NCBI RefSeq assembly: GCF_035943815.1
Contig: NZ_DASZBU010000006.1
Location: 1 to 64,000 of the forward strand
Direction: 5' to 3'
DNA length: 64,000 nucleotides
Source: Frateuria_A sp035943815
GTDB taxonomy: Bacteria > Pseudomonadota > Gammaproteobacteria > Xanthomonadales > Rhodanobacteraceae
Shown here piece by piece: positions 1 to 8,751 of this stretch. The notes under the pieces are model-generated. The model ran no database searches. It had not been told where the DNA came from and saw only the letters and a list, made by a program, of their open reading frames with translations. Positions within the stretch are counted from its first letter, which is position 1; each line of letters begins with the position of its first letter. The position numbers and the translations under genes were made by a program.

Positions 1-156
1 CGCGTCGATCGCGTCGTAGGCCTTGAACTCGCCACCGAAGCGCTCGGCGCCCACCTTGGTCAGCGCCGCCGTCAGCGTCGTCTTGCCGTGGTCCACGTGG
101 CCGATCGTGCCGACGTTCACGTGCGGCTTGGTGCGTTCGAATTTACCCTTTGCCAT
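1..156 (-). CDS. tuf: Elongation factor Tu, N-terminal fragment
   Basis: Only the first 52 codons lie in the window; the gene runs off the left edge. The peptide starts MAKGKFERTKPHVNVGTIGH and carries the GTPase P-loop GHVDHGKT at residues 19-26, which is diagnostic for EF-Tu. EF-Tu delivers aminoacyl-tRNA to the ribosome in the cytoplasm. It lies directly downstream of three tRNA genes on the same strand, the tRNA-tufB arrangement known from E. coli, so it is probably cotranscribed with them from the promoter near 593-621. About 80 bases separate it from tRNA-Thr. Confidence 0.97.
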   Translation of the reverse strand, partial: MAKGKFERTKPHVNVGTIGHVDHGKTTLTAALTKVGAERFGGEFKAYDAIDA

Positions 157-236
157 GCGCGCTAAACCCCGATGGAGTCAATGAAAAAAAGAAAACCTGC
201 CGTAGGCCCGGAGCGACCGGCGGCAGCCGCGTGAGA

Positions 237-312
<76 letters not shown>

Positions 313-390
313 GAAGTACTTTCAGCCATCCTTCCTGGGTGGCGAATAGCCTGGCATCCGGCCAGGCCCCAAAACCTGAGACGAGGTCAA

Positions 391-464
<74 letters not shown>

Positions 465-492
465 ATGATGCACGCCTGCGCGGAACTCGTCA

Positions 493-578
493 TGGTGGAG
501 GGAGGTGGATTCGAACCACCGAAGGCGTAAGCCAGCAGATTTACAGTCTGCCCCCGTTGGCCGCTTGGGTATCCCTCC
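493..578 (-). tRNA. tRNA-Tyr (anticodon GTA)
   Basis: An 86-base class II tRNA with a long variable arm (CTGGCTTACGCCTTCGG region), acceptor stem GGAGGGA/TCCCTCC and encoded CCA. The loop CTGTAAA carries anticodon GTA. It is the first gene of the tRNA-tuf unit and starts 15 bases downstream of a near-consensus -10 box. Confidence 0.97.
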
Positions 579-592
579 AACAAAGAACGGCT

Positions 593-621
593 ATTTTCGC
601 GAGCGCCTCGGGATGTGTCAA
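593..621 (-). promoter_or_regulatory. Sigma-70 promoter of the tRNA-Tyr/Gly/Thr-tuf unit
   Basis: On the minus strand a perfect -35 box TTGACA (616-621) is followed after 17 bases by GAAAAT (593-598) as the -10 box, then a G+C-containing discriminator AGCCG before the tRNA-Tyr 5' end. Spacing and position fit a strong stable-RNA promoter. A GC-rich discriminator is typical of stringently controlled promoters, but that control is inferred. Confidence 0.8.
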
Positions 622-741
622 CAGTTCGCGACGGGAAACCTTGATTCATCGGCTGCGTCGCGGGCCGGCATGCGCCGTCGGGCCCGCTTGCGCCGGGTCA
701 TGCCGGCCGCCATATGCCTGACAGGCCGACTGGAGCATGCC

Positions 742-1179
742 ATGTCCGCACCACTCTCCGTACCGTGTTCCCATTGCGGCGCACTCAATCGCGTTCCAGC
801 CGAAAGACTGGCCGATCGGCCCGTGTGTGGCCGCTGCAAACAGGCGCTGCTCGAAGGCAAGCCTGTCGAGCTCACCACGGCCAACTTCGATGCCGTGGCC
901 GGGCGTGGCGACCTGCCGGTGCTGATCGATTTCTGGGCCAGCTGGTGTGGCCCCTGCCGGGGTTTCGCTCCGGTCTTCGCCGAGGCGGCGCGTCAGTTCG
1001 AGCCACGCTTGCGCCTGGGCAAGGTGGACACCGACGCGCAAGCACAGCTTTCGCAGCGCTTCGCCATCCGCAGCATTCCCACCCTGGTGTTGCTCAAGGA
1101 TGGGCGCGAGATCGCGCGCCAGTCCGGCGCGCTCGCCGCCGCACAACTGCGGCAATTCGTCGAAGGCGCGTTGCGCTAG
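742..1179 (+). CDS. trxC: Thioredoxin 2 (zinc-binding)
   Basis: A 145-residue cytoplasmic disulfide reductase. An N-terminal zinc-binding module shows C9-S-H-C12 and C29-G-R-C32, followed by a thioredoxin fold with the active site W68-C-G-P-C72 and the conserved cis-proline region SIPTLVLL. The N-terminal double CxxC separates TrxC from TrxA. The start at 742 puts the first CxxC eight residues in, as in E. coli TrxC; in-frame upstream codons run back through tRNA-Tyr and are not credible. The gene ends in a 4-base overlap with the convergent monooxygenase gene. Confidence 0.95.
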   Translation: MSAPLSVPCSHCGALNRVPAERLADRPVCGRCKQALLEGKPVELTTANFDAVAGRGDLPVLIDFWASWCGPCRGFAPVFAEAARQFEPRLRLGKVDTDAQAQLSQRFAIRSIPTLVLLKDGREIARQSGALAAAQLRQFVEGALR

Positions 1180-1529
1180 GCCTCCGCGCCGTGGATCCGG
1201 CGGCTGTCCGCCGGGGCCTGCGCGCGGTCATGCATGCCGTAGTCGCGCAGCACGGTCGCCACGCGCAGCCGGTAATCGGCGAACACCCCCGTCCTGCCGT
1301 CGCGTTGCGCCGCCCTGTGCGCTTCGAGCCGGCGCCAGTGGGCGACCGCGGCCTCGTCGCGCCAGAACGACAGCGACAGCAGCTTGTCCGGATCGGCAAG
1401 ACTGCGGAAGCGCTCGATGGAAACGAATCCGTCGACCTGCTCGAGCAGCGGTCGCAACTGCGCCGCCAGATCGAGATAGCGCCCGGCCCGGCCGTCGCGC
1501 AGCACGACTTCGAAGATGACGGCGATCAT
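1176..1529 (-). CDS. Antibiotic biosynthesis monooxygenase (ABM) family protein
   Basis: A 117-residue small protein of the dimeric alpha+beta barrel ABM fold. The start MIAVIFEVVLRDG, the segment VDGFVSIERF and the C-terminal SFWRDEAAVAHWRR are typical of the family, in which the conserved FW..E..A..W pattern lines the cavity. Members include quinol monooxygenases and many proteins of unknown substrate; nothing here fixes the substrate. It overlaps the upstream hydrolase gene by the ATGA motif (1526-1529), suggesting coupled translation, and converges on trxC with a 4-base overlap. Confidence 0.85.
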   Translation of the reverse strand: MIAVIFEVVLRDGRAGRYLDLAAQLRPLLEQVDGFVSIERFRSLADPDKLLSLSFWRDEAAVAHWRRLEAHRAAQRDGRTGVFADYRLRVATVLRDYGMHDRAQAPADSRRIHGAEA

Positions 1530-2536
1530 CGTTGCGCCTCCGCGGCATGGAGGAATGCATCCACGCTCTCGTACAGCGACCGCCGCGCTTGCTCCAGGTG
1601 CATAACGTGCGTGCCGTCGGCGATGCACAGCCGCCAGCGCAAGGGACTGGCGCTGAATCCCGCCAGGAACGTGGCCGCCGACGCATCGCCACCAACCACC
1701 GTGTCGTAGTTGCCGTAGACCACGAACACCGGCACGCGGACGCTGCTTGCCAAATACGGATAGCGGCCCGCCTCCGCATCGCCGATGTCCGCCAGTGGAC
1801 CGGACGGTATGCGCAGCCGCCCGGCCCGATCACCCGCCACGCGGGGCACCGATGCCTGGAAGCGTCCGGCCCATACGGCGTCGACGGCAGGCTCGAGCAA
1901 TACCCTTCCTGGCGGCAGCACCCGCGCGTAGCGCAGTTGCTGGTAGCGCTCCTGTGCGCTGATGTCCCACCACGCGCTGCGCACCGGCTCGAACTTGGGA
2001 TGAGCGACCGGGGTAACCGGGCCGAACAGCGTGAGCGAGGCCAGCGCGTGGGGATGCGCCGCCGCGAAGGCTGCCGCCGGAACGGTGCCCCACGAATGGG
2101 CGACCAGATGCACAGCCCCGATGCCTGGCACTGCACGCAGGTGTTCGACCGCCAATGCGATCTGCGCGGCCGCGTCTGGCGCGCGCGTCACCGGCATGCC
2201 GGCTCCGCCTCCCATCATCGATGGCGGGCGGCTGGAGGCGCCGAAGCCGATGAAATCCAGACCGCAGGCCAGGTAGCCGCGGCGCGCCGCGAACGACAGC
2301 CAGGAGTCACCCGGTGCGAATTCGAAGCCGGCGGCGAGCATGGTGGGAAAGCTCGCGCCATGCACGAACAGCACGCCGCGACCATTGGCATGCACGGGCG
2401 CGATGCAGTGCAGCGCTACGCGCTGCCCCGGTGCAGCCGGCAATGGAAGGTAGCTGGTGCGCACGGGCGCGGCCGAGAGCAGGACGGCAAGCAGGCTGGC
2501 GGGCATGGCGATATCCGGGCGAGTGGAGGCCTCCAT
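1526..2536 (-). CDS. Alpha/beta hydrolase
   Basis: A 336-residue alpha/beta hydrolase. The oxyanion region VHGASFP lies near residue 58, the nucleophile elbow is A-H-S148-W-G, the acid is probably in VYGNYDTVV and the catalytic histidine in DGTHVMHLE near the C terminus. A weakly hydrophobic N terminus (MPASLLAVLLSAAP from an internal Met at 2506) might be a signal peptide. The start at 2536 is uncertain, since neither Met has a good Shine-Dalgarno site. It lies 52 bases after selO on the same strand and overlaps the ABM gene by 4 bases. Substrate unknown. Confidence 0.8.
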   Translation of the reverse strand: MEASTRPDIAMPASLLAVLLSAAPVRTSYLPLPAAPGQRVALHCIAPVHANGRGVLFVHGASFPTMLAAGFEFAPGDSWLSFAARRGYLACGLDFIGFGASSRPPSMMGGGAGMPVTRAPDAAAQIALAVEHLRAVPGIGAVHLVAHSWGTVPAAAFAAAHPHALASLTLFGPVTPVAHPKFEPVRSAWWDISAQERYQQLRYARVLPPGRVLLEPAVDAVWAGRFQASVPRVAGDRAGRLRIPSGPLADIGDAEAGRYPYLASSVRVPVFVVYGNYDTVVGGDASAATFLAGFSASPLRWRLCIADGTHVMHLEQARRSLYESVDAFLHAAEAQR

Positions 2537-2588
2537 GCTGGAAGCATCGCCGCCGGATTGTTTCGTCAGCAGGCGAAACGTTGAAGCC

Positions 2589-4145
2589 CTAGGAGCTGCA
2601 CGAAAGCATCGAACAGCCGGCACGCTGCCTGGCCCAGTCCGGGCGCTTGTGCGCAAAGCGTTCGCGACCGGGCTGCTCGTCGTACGGGCGGCGCACCACC
2701 TCCAGCAACTCGTGCACCATCGTGTAATCACCCTGCTCCGCCAGGTCGATCGCTTCCTGCGCGAGATAGTTGCGAAGGACGTACTTAGGGTTGGCCAGTC
2801 GCATGCGGCGGCGGCGCTGGTCGGCGGGCAAGGGGTCTTCGCGCAGCCGCGCGGCATAGCGTTCGAGCCAGTCGCGCAGGACCGGCTCGGTTGCCGGCTC
2901 GCGCTGCGGGTCGTAGTAGGCACCGGCAAGCAGTTGCGGCGAAGGCGCAGCAGGCTCGAAGTCGACGAGCGCACGCCAGGCCAGTGTCATGTCCGCGCCG
3001 GCTTCGCGCATCCAGGCGTGAAGGCCATCGCGCAAGGCCAGGTCCTCGTCGCGAGCCTGCTCCAGGCCCAGCTTAGAGGCCACGTTGGCGCGATCGGCGG
3101 CCTCCCACGCGGCAACGTAGCGGTCCAACCCCGCCTGCAGCGGCGCCGTATCGGCAAACAACGGGGAGAGCGCGCAGGCCAGCCGGGTGAGGTTCCACCA
3201 CGCCACGTTCGGTTGCTGGCCGAAGCGGTAGCGGCGGCGGCTGGCGTCGGTGGTGTTGGGTGTCCAGTCCGGGTCGTAGTCGTCGATCCAGCCGTAGGGG
3301 CCATAGTCGATCGTCAGCCCGAGGATGGACATGTTGTCGGTGTTCATCACGCCGTGCACGAAGCCCACGCGCATCCACTGCGCGACCATCCGTGCGGTGC
3401 GCTCGCAGACCTCGCCGAACCAGTCGGCGTAGATCGCCTCGCCCTGCCCGCGCAACTGCGGAAAATCGCGACGGATGGTGAAGTCGGCCAGCTGGCGCAG
3501 CAGCGCCACGTCGTTGCGCGCATAGGGCAGTTCGAAGTTGCCGAAGCGGATGAACGAGGGCGCGACGCGGCAGACGATCGCGCCGGCTTCGGGACGGGGA
3601 TGGCCGTCATAGAACATGTCCCGCACCACCGTCTCGCCGGTTTCGAGCAGGCACAACGCGCGAGTGGTCGCAATGCCCAGGTGGTGCATCGCCTCGCTGC
3701 AGAGGAACTCGCGGATCGACGACCGCAGCACCGCGCGTCCATCCGCGCCGCGCGAATACGGCGTGGGGCCGGCGCCCTTCAGTTGCAGCTCCCAGCGTTG
3801 CCCGCGCGCATCGAGCATTTCACCCAGCGAGATCGCACGGCCATCGCCCAGCTGCCCGGCCCACACGCCGAACTGGTGGCCGCCATAGTTGCTCGCCCAC
3901 GGCTGCATGCCCTCCAGCAATGCGTTGCCGCCGAAGACCCGAGCGAAGCGCTCGCTGCGGACGTCGGCGTCGCTCAGGCCGAGCGTCGTGGCCATTTCGG
4001 CCGACCAGGCCACCACGCGCGGCATGGCCACCGGTTCCGGCTCGACGCCTGACCAGCAGGCACCCTCCACCTGGCGCAGACGCGAGCCGCTCTCGGGGTC
4101 GCCGGGAAGCTCGCGCACGAAGGCATTGTCGAACTCGAAGCGCAT
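2589..4145 (-). CDS. selO: Protein adenylyltransferase SelO (YdiU/UPF0061)
   Basis: A 518-residue pseudokinase that transfers AMP from ATP to protein Ser/Thr/Tyr in the SelO family. Visible are the N-terminal motif NYGGHQFG, the nucleotide-binding KGAGPTPYSRGADGRAVLRS, and the metal-binding MNTDNMSILGLTIDYGP followed by DDYDPDWTPN. The C terminus ends CSMLSCSS; the cysteine near the end takes the place of selenocysteine in eukaryotic SelO. The start MRFEFDNAF at 4145 matches family N termini; codons upstream look non-homologous. SelO is linked to oxidative stress, which fits the neighbouring trxC, but no shared regulation is visible. Confidence 0.95.
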   Translation of the reverse strand: MRFEFDNAFVRELPGDPESGSRLRQVEGACWSGVEPEPVAMPRVVAWSAEMATTLGLSDADVRSERFARVFGGNALLEGMQPWASNYGGHQFGVWAGQLGDGRAISLGEMLDARGQRWELQLKGAGPTPYSRGADGRAVLRSSIREFLCSEAMHHLGIATTRALCLLETGETVVRDMFYDGHPRPEAGAIVCRVAPSFIRFGNFELPYARNDVALLRQLADFTIRRDFPQLRGQGEAIYADWFGEVCERTARMVAQWMRVGFVHGVMNTDNMSILGLTIDYGPYGWIDDYDPDWTPNTTDASRRRYRFGQQPNVAWWNLTRLACALSPLFADTAPLQAGLDRYVAAWEAADRANVASKLGLEQARDEDLALRDGLHAWMREAGADMTLAWRALVDFEPAAPSPQLLAGAYYDPQREPATEPVLRDWLERYAARLREDPLPADQRRRRMRLANPKYVLRNYLAQEAIDLAEQGDYTMVHELLEVVRRPYDEQPGRERFAHKRPDWARQRAGCSMLSCSS

Positions 4146-4239
4146 GTGCGCATGATCGCATGCGCGACCGAAGGGGCGACCGCGCGGGACGAACACGATT
4201 CCTTTGCACACCCTGCCGCCGCAAGCCGCATACTGGCGC

Positions 4240-4578
4240 GTGAACGACGACTTCGAAACTGACAGATACGCCTACGACATCGATCCGACCGTGCAGTGCA
4301 CCGCGTGCGACGCGGTCTGCTGCCGGCTCACCGTGGTATTGATGCCCGAGGACCACGTGCCCGACTGGCTGGTCGCGCACGACGACCACGGGCTGGCCAC
4401 CCTTGCCAAGGGCGAGGACGGCTGGTGCGCAGCGATCGACCCGAACACCTCCCGCTGCACCATCTACGAAGACCGCCCGACCATTTGCCGTAAGTACGCG
4501 ATGGGCAGCCCGGGCTGCCGTGACGAGCGGCGCAAGTGGTACGGCAAGCGCCTTCCTACGCCGGCAAAGTTGCTCTAG
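4240..4578 (+). CDS. YkgJ family cysteine cluster protein
   Basis: About 112 residues with the cysteine pattern of PF03692, a putative zinc- or iron-chelating domain: C-T-A-C-D-A-V-C-C near the N terminus, GWCAAID and CTIYEDRPTICRKY further on, then a final Cys in GSPGC. Most of the family is functionally unassigned. I chose GTG at 4240 (VNDDFETDRYAYD) because the alternative TTG at 4204 adds residues without family character; there is no strong Shine-Dalgarno. It is divergent from selO and convergent with rsuA. Confidence 0.82.
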   Translation: MNDDFETDRYAYDIDPTVQCTACDAVCCRLTVVLMPEDHVPDWLVAHDDHGLATLAKGEDGWCAAIDPNTSRCTIYEDRPTICRKYAMGSPGCRDERRKWYGKRLPTPAKLL

Positions 4579-4597
4579 CCGGCGGTTGCGCAGAGGC

Positions 4598-5305
4598 TCA
4601 CGCGGGAGTTTCGAAGACCTGCGCCACCGCCGCCGCGTCCAGCACCCGCCACTCGCCGGGCGCCAGATCGCCGAGCGTCAGCTGGCCGATCGCCACGCGC
4701 TCGAGCGCCTCGACGTGGTTGCCGGTCGCCGCGAACATGCGGCGCACCTGGTGGTAACGCCCTTCGGTGACGGTCAGCCGCGCCCGCCGTGGCGAAAGCG
4801 CCTCCAGCCGCGCCGGCGCCAGCGGCGTGGTTTCCGATTCCAGCATCAGCGTGCCGCTGGCGAACAGCGCAGCCTCGTCGTCGCCGAGGTCGCGCGCCAG
4901 CGTCGCCTCGTAAACCTTCGACACGCTGGCTTTCGGCGAGATGATCCGATGCAGCAGGGCGCCGTCGTCGGTGATCAGCAGCAGCCCGGAGGTGTCGCGG
5001 TCGAGCCGCCCGACGGTGGACAGCGCAGGCTCGCGACGGCGCCACCGTGGAGGCAAGAGGTCGTAGACCAGCCGACCGGCGTCCTTGCGCGAGCAGGTGA
5101 CGCCGAGCGGCTTGTGCATCAGCAGGACCAGGCCGCTGGCCGGATCGAGCGGCTCACCGTCGATGCGCACCTGGGCGTGCTCGATCCTGTCATCGGCGTA
5201 GAGCCGTTCGCCCGCCGCGTCGGTGACGCGGCCTTCGCCGAACAACTGCAGGACGTCCCGGCGGCTGCCGTAGCCCAGGTTGGCGATCATGCGCAAAAGC
5301 TTCAT
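4598..5305 (-). CDS. rsuA: 16S rRNA pseudouridine(516) synthase
   Basis: A 235-residue enzyme that isomerises uridine 516 of 16S rRNA. An N-terminal S4-like RNA-binding domain (MKLLRMIANLGYGSRRD) precedes the catalytic core with GRLD102RDTSGLL, where the aspartate is the nucleophile, and the later motif EGRYHQVRRMFAATGNHV. The length matches E. coli RsuA (231). Its ATG overlaps the rsmC stop codon (ATGA at 5302-5305), so two 16S rRNA modification enzymes are translationally coupled. RsuA is favoured over RluE/RluF because the full S4 domain and length fit; specificity is inferred from similarity. Confidence 0.87.
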   Translation of the reverse strand: MKLLRMIANLGYGSRRDVLQLFGEGRVTDAAGERLYADDRIEHAQVRIDGEPLDPASGLVLLMHKPLGVTCSRKDAGRLVYDLLPPRWRRREPALSTVGRLDRDTSGLLLITDDGALLHRIISPKASVSKVYEATLARDLGDDEAALFASGTLMLESETTPLAPARLEALSPRRARLTVTEGRYHQVRRMFAATGNHVEALERVAIGQLTLGDLAPGEWRVLDAAAVAQVFETPA

Positions 5306-6357
5306 GCGAGCACCGCCTCGATCACCTTGAAGCCATCCTGCGTGGCCACCGTGCGCACCTGCGCAAAGCACGAGTCGAGCGTCGCCTCGTAGGGAAGATG
5401 CCGGTTGGCGACCATCCACAGACGCCCTCCGGGATGCAAGGCGGCGGCGGCGGCCGTAATGAAGGCGCGTCCGAGCTCGGGCAGGTCCGCACGGCCCTGG
5501 TGGAATGGCGGGTTGCTCACGATGGCGTCGTAGCGATGCGGCAGGCCGCGGGTGACGTCATGCCACAGCACGCGCGTGTCCATCTTGCGCCCGCTGGCGG
5601 TGATGGCCTCGTCCAGGTTGGCCTGGGCCGGTCCGAGCGCGCGCGCCTGCGCCTCGTAGAGATCGACGGAGGTGACGGCCGGGCAGCGCGCGATGGCCTG
5701 TGCCGAGAGGTAACCGTAACCGGCGCCCAGATCGGCGAGCCGACCACGCAGGTCAACAGGCAGGTGTGCCGCCAGCAGCGCCGAGGCCGGATCTATGCGG
5801 TCCCAGGAGAACAGGCCCGGCCGGCTGAGATAGCCGTCGGCGGTCCGGCGCGGCTCGTCCGAGACGATCCATTGGTCCAGCAGCTCATGATCCATGCGGT
5901 CGCCCACCGCCGCCCAGAACACGCGGCACTTGTGCTTGGAAAGGCTGCGCACGGAACCGAACAGCCGCGCGAAATCGGCCTCGGCCGACTTCGCCCCTTC
6001 AGCGTTGGGCACGGCGGCAAGCACGCAGCCGCCCGGCGACGCATGATGCGCCGCGCGCGCGAACACCGCCCGCGCTTCCTCCCGTTGGCGCGGCGGCAGC
6101 ATCAGCACCCGATCGTAGCGGTCGCCGGCGGTCGGTTCGCCCACCGTGAACCCCGCGCGCTCCAGGTCATCGGCGAACGGCTTGAAACCCTGCTCGCAGA
6201 GCCAGCCTGGGCCGGCCCATTCGCGCATTCGATAGCCGCCGCGCGCGCGCAGGAACAGCACGCGGGCGGCGGCGGGCAGCGCCAGCTCGCCCTGGACGAA
6301 GGGCAGGAACAGCGCGTCGAGTTGACCCTCGGGCGCGGCGGCGACGGGTGATGCCAT
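5302..6357 (-). CDS. rsmC: 16S rRNA (guanine1207-N2)-methyltransferase RsmC-like
   Basis: A 351-residue protein with the duplicated methyltransferase layout of RsmC: a degenerate N-terminal domain (1-165) and a functional C-terminal domain with the SAM site DLGAGYGYLS (209-218) and catalytic N282-P-P-F. RsmC methylates the exocyclic amine of G1207 in 16S rRNA using SAM. The order rsmC-rsuA with a 4-base overlap suggests one mRNA. RsmC is favoured over RlmG by length and by the rRNA partner gene, but the two families are close. Confidence 0.85.
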   Translation of the reverse strand: MASPVAAAPEGQLDALFLPFVQGELALPAAARVLFLRARGGYRMREWAGPGWLCEQGFKPFADDLERAGFTVGEPTAGDRYDRVLMLPPRQREEARAVFARAAHHASPGGCVLAAVPNAEGAKSAEADFARLFGSVRSLSKHKCRVFWAAVGDRMDHELLDQWIVSDEPRRTADGYLSRPGLFSWDRIDPASALLAAHLPVDLRGRLADLGAGYGYLSAQAIARCPAVTSVDLYEAQARALGPAQANLDEAITASGRKMDTRVLWHDVTRGLPHRYDAIVSNPPFHQGRADLPELGRAFITAAAAALHPGGRLWMVANRHLPYEATLDSCFAQVRTVATQDGFKVIEAVLA

Positions 6358-6455
6358 CGGAACTCAAGGGAGGGTTGAGGGAGCGCGATTCTACGGCCGC
6401 CGGGCCCAACGCGCTGCGGCGACCACGGGGGCCCCGGGAAGGCTCCTGCGTCGGC

Positions 6456-7442
6456 TCAGCGCGCCACCGACCCGGCACGCGCCAGATACTGCACGCTGAA
6501 CATGCGCTCCGGATCGACCCAGACGCGCATCACCTCCAGGCCCGCCTTGGCGGCGAGCGAGGCGAAGTCCTCGGGCGAGTACTTGCAACTGATTTCCACG
6601 CGGATCGCCTCGCCCTCTCCGAAGGCGACCTGCGCGCGGCCCACCTGCACCTTCTGCGCGCGCTGGCTGACCAGGCTGGTCTCGATGCGTCCGGCTAGTG
6701 CGTTGTAGTGCGCCCGATGACGAAAAGCAGCCAGATCGAAATCGCTGCCGAGCTCGCGGTTGAGCCGCGCCAGCATGTTGAGCGTGAACGCGGCGGTCAC
6801 CCCCGCCGCATCGTTGTAGGCCGCCTCGATGGAGCCGACCTCCTTTTTGAGGTCCACTCCGATGAGGATGCCTCCGTTCTCGCCCATCTCGCCGCGCATC
6901 TTGCGCAGCAGCGTCACCGCCTCGCGCGCGCTGAAGTTGCCGATGGTGGAACCGGGAAAGTAGATCACCGTGCGCCGCGGCGCACGCGGCGGGATCGGCA
7001 GGCGCAGCGGGCGGGTGAAGTCGGCGCACAACGGCTGCACCGGCAGCTGCGGAAAGCAATCGCCCAGCTGCCGCACGCTCTGATGCAGCGGATCGGGGGA
7101 AATCTCCACAGGCACGTAGCTGACCGGTGATGCCATGTGCCCGAGCAGCAGGCGCGTCTTGGTCGCGCTGCCGCTGCCGTACTCGACCAGGCGCACGTCC
7201 ACGCCCAGCCGGTCGGCGATGCTGGCCGCGTGCACCTGCATCAGGGCGATCTCGCAGCGGGTCAGGTAATACTCGGGCTGCTCGCAGATCTGCTCGAAGA
7301 GCGCCGAGCCCTGCGCGTCGTAGAAGAGCCACGAGGGCAGGCGCTTGGGTTGCGCGCGCAGCCCGCGCTGGACGATCTCCAGCAGGCCACTGGCCGGTGG
7401 TGTGCGTCCGTCGTCGTGCAGGTCCAGGGCACGGATGTTCAT
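6456..7442 (-). CDS. egtD: L-histidine N(alpha)-methyltransferase EgtD
   Basis: A 328-residue SAM-dependent enzyme that trimethylates the alpha-amino group of histidine to hercynine, the first step of ergothioneine synthesis. The SAM motif VEYGSGSATKTR (86-97), the conserved PEYYLTR (56-62) and PGSTIGNF (around 165) are as expected in the Egt_D/DUF2260 family, and the length matches known EgtD (about 320). It follows egtB by 21 bases on the same strand, so they form an operon in the order egtB-egtD. Confidence 0.95.
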   Translation of the reverse strand: MNIRALDLHDDGRTPPASGLLEIVQRGLRAQPKRLPSWLFYDAQGSALFEQICEQPEYYLTRCEIALMQVHAASIADRLGVDVRLVEYGSGSATKTRLLLGHMASPVSYVPVEISPDPLHQSVRQLGDCFPQLPVQPLCADFTRPLRLPIPPRAPRRTVIYFPGSTIGNFSAREAVTLLRKMRGEMGENGGILIGVDLKKEVGSIEAAYNDAAGVTAAFTLNMLARLNRELGSDFDLAAFRHRAHYNALAGRIETSLVSQRAQKVQVGRAQVAFGEGEAIRVEISCKYSPEDFASLAAKAGLEVMRVWVDPERMFSVQYLARAGSVAR

Positions 7443-7463
7443 GCGGCGGGACTCCTTGGAAGT

Positions 7464-8714
7464 CTATCGGTCACGTGCGAGGCGCAGCCCGGCGAACTGC
7501 CAGCGCGCCTGCGGAGGGAAGAAGTTGCGGTAGCTCGCGCGTACGTGGTCGCGGGGCGTGGCGCAGGAGCCGCCCCGCAGCACCCACTGCCCGCACATGA
7601 ACTTGCCGTTGTACTCGCCGAGCGAACCGGGCAAGGGCCGGAAACCCGGATAGGGGACGTATGGCGAGGCCGTCCATTCCCACGTATCGCCGTATAGCTG
7701 CAACAGGCCCGGGCCACAGGCCGCTCCAGGCAGCCGCGGCACCTCGTCGAGCAGGTTCCCCTCCACCGGCAGTGCGGCGGCGGCGACTTCCCACTCCGCT
7801 TCGGTGGGCAGCCGCGCACCGGCCCAGCGGGCGAAGGCATCGGCCTCGTAGTAGCTCAGGTGGCAGACGGGCGCAGCCGGGTCGAGCGCCTGCACGCCGG
7901 CCAGGCCGAAGGCGCTGGCCAGGTCCGGCTGCCAGTAAAGCGGCCGCTGCCAGTCTTCGCGCTGCACCGTGGCCCAGCCGTCGGACAGCCACAGCGTCGG
8001 CTCGCGGTAGCCACCGTCGTGGACGAACGCGGCGAACTCCTCGTTGGTGACGAGGCGGTTGGCCAGCATGTGCGGTGCCAGCAGTACGCGGTGGCGTGGC
8101 GTCTCGTTGTCGAATGCGAAGTGCTCGCCCGTGCTGCCGATTTCGAACACACCCTCGCGCCCGGGCAGGAATTCCAGCGGCGCCGGGTGGAGGCCTGTGC
8201 CCGCCTGCGACGCCTGGCTCCGGTACGCCGGCGACAGCGGGTTGCACCAGAACGCATGCTGGATGTCGGTCAACAGCAACTCCTGGTGCTGCTGTTCGTG
8301 TTGCAGCCCCAGTTCCACCAGCGGCGGCAGCGCCGCGTCCTGATCCCGCAGCAACCGTTCGCTCACCGCCTCGTCGACATGGCGGCGATAGGCCAGGACA
8401 TCCGCAAGCGCCGGCCGCGAGAGCAGCCCCCGCTGCGGCCGCGCATGCATCGGGCCCACGCTCTGGTAGTAGGAGTTGAACAGGAAATGCCAGGCCGGAT
8501 CGCGCGGCCGATAGCGCGGGTCGCGGCCGAGCACGAAGTGCTCGAAGAACCAGGTGGTGTGAGCCAGATGCCATTTCGCCGGACTGGCGTCGGGCATCGA
8601 CTGCACCATCATGTCTTCGGCTGATAGCCGTTCGCACAACTGCAGGGTCTGCTCGCGCACGCGCCGGTAGCGCCCCGCCAACACATCGTCAGCGAGTGTG
8701 TACACTGCCGTCAT
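7464..8714 (-). CDS. egtB: Ergothioneine sulfoxide synthase EgtB
   Basis: A 416-residue non-heme iron enzyme that joins hercynine to a thiol donor by oxidative C-S bond formation. The N-terminal DinB-like domain carries the likely iron ligands H52 (AHTTWFFE) and H139/H143 (QHEQQHQELLL); the C-terminal FGE-sulfatase domain shows LSYYEADAFARWAGARLPTE and WVLRGGSCATPRDH. The start at 8714 gives the usual EgtB N terminus; the in-frame codons upstream lack family similarity. No egtC, egtA or egtE lies nearby, so whether cysteine or gamma-glutamylcysteine is the thiol donor cannot be read from this window. Confidence 0.95.
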   Translation of the reverse strand: MTAVYTLADDVLAGRYRRVREQTLQLCERLSAEDMMVQSMPDASPAKWHLAHTTWFFEHFVLGRDPRYRPRDPAWHFLFNSYYQSVGPMHARPQRGLLSRPALADVLAYRRHVDEAVSERLLRDQDAALPPLVELGLQHEQQHQELLLTDIQHAFWCNPLSPAYRSQASQAGTGLHPAPLEFLPGREGVFEIGSTGEHFAFDNETPRHRVLLAPHMLANRLVTNEEFAAFVHDGGYREPTLWLSDGWATVQREDWQRPLYWQPDLASAFGLAGVQALDPAAPVCHLSYYEADAFARWAGARLPTEAEWEVAAAALPVEGNLLDEVPRLPGAACGPGLLQLYGDTWEWTASPYVPYPGFRPLPGSLGEYNGKFMCGQWVLRGGSCATPRDHVRASYRNFFPPQARWQFAGLRLARDR

Positions 8715-8735
8715 GACCCGCACCCCGAATGCTCG

Positions 8736-8751
8736 GGTACGGCGCTGTACC
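8736..8751. promoter_or_regulatory. Imperfect dyad upstream of egtB
   Basis: GGTACGGCGCTGTACC is a 16-base near-palindrome (14 of 16 positions symmetric) centred about 30 bases before the egtB ATG. It could be a repressor operator overlapping the 5' leader. No regulator is known for it and the signal could be chance in GC-rich DNA. Confidence 0.25.

Noticed and set aside
1526..2974. 482-residue minus-strand ORF extending the hydrolase past 2536
   Set aside because: The extra N-terminal part overlaps the selO C terminus in another frame and has Arg/Ser-rich shadow composition; the hydrolase core begins after 2536.
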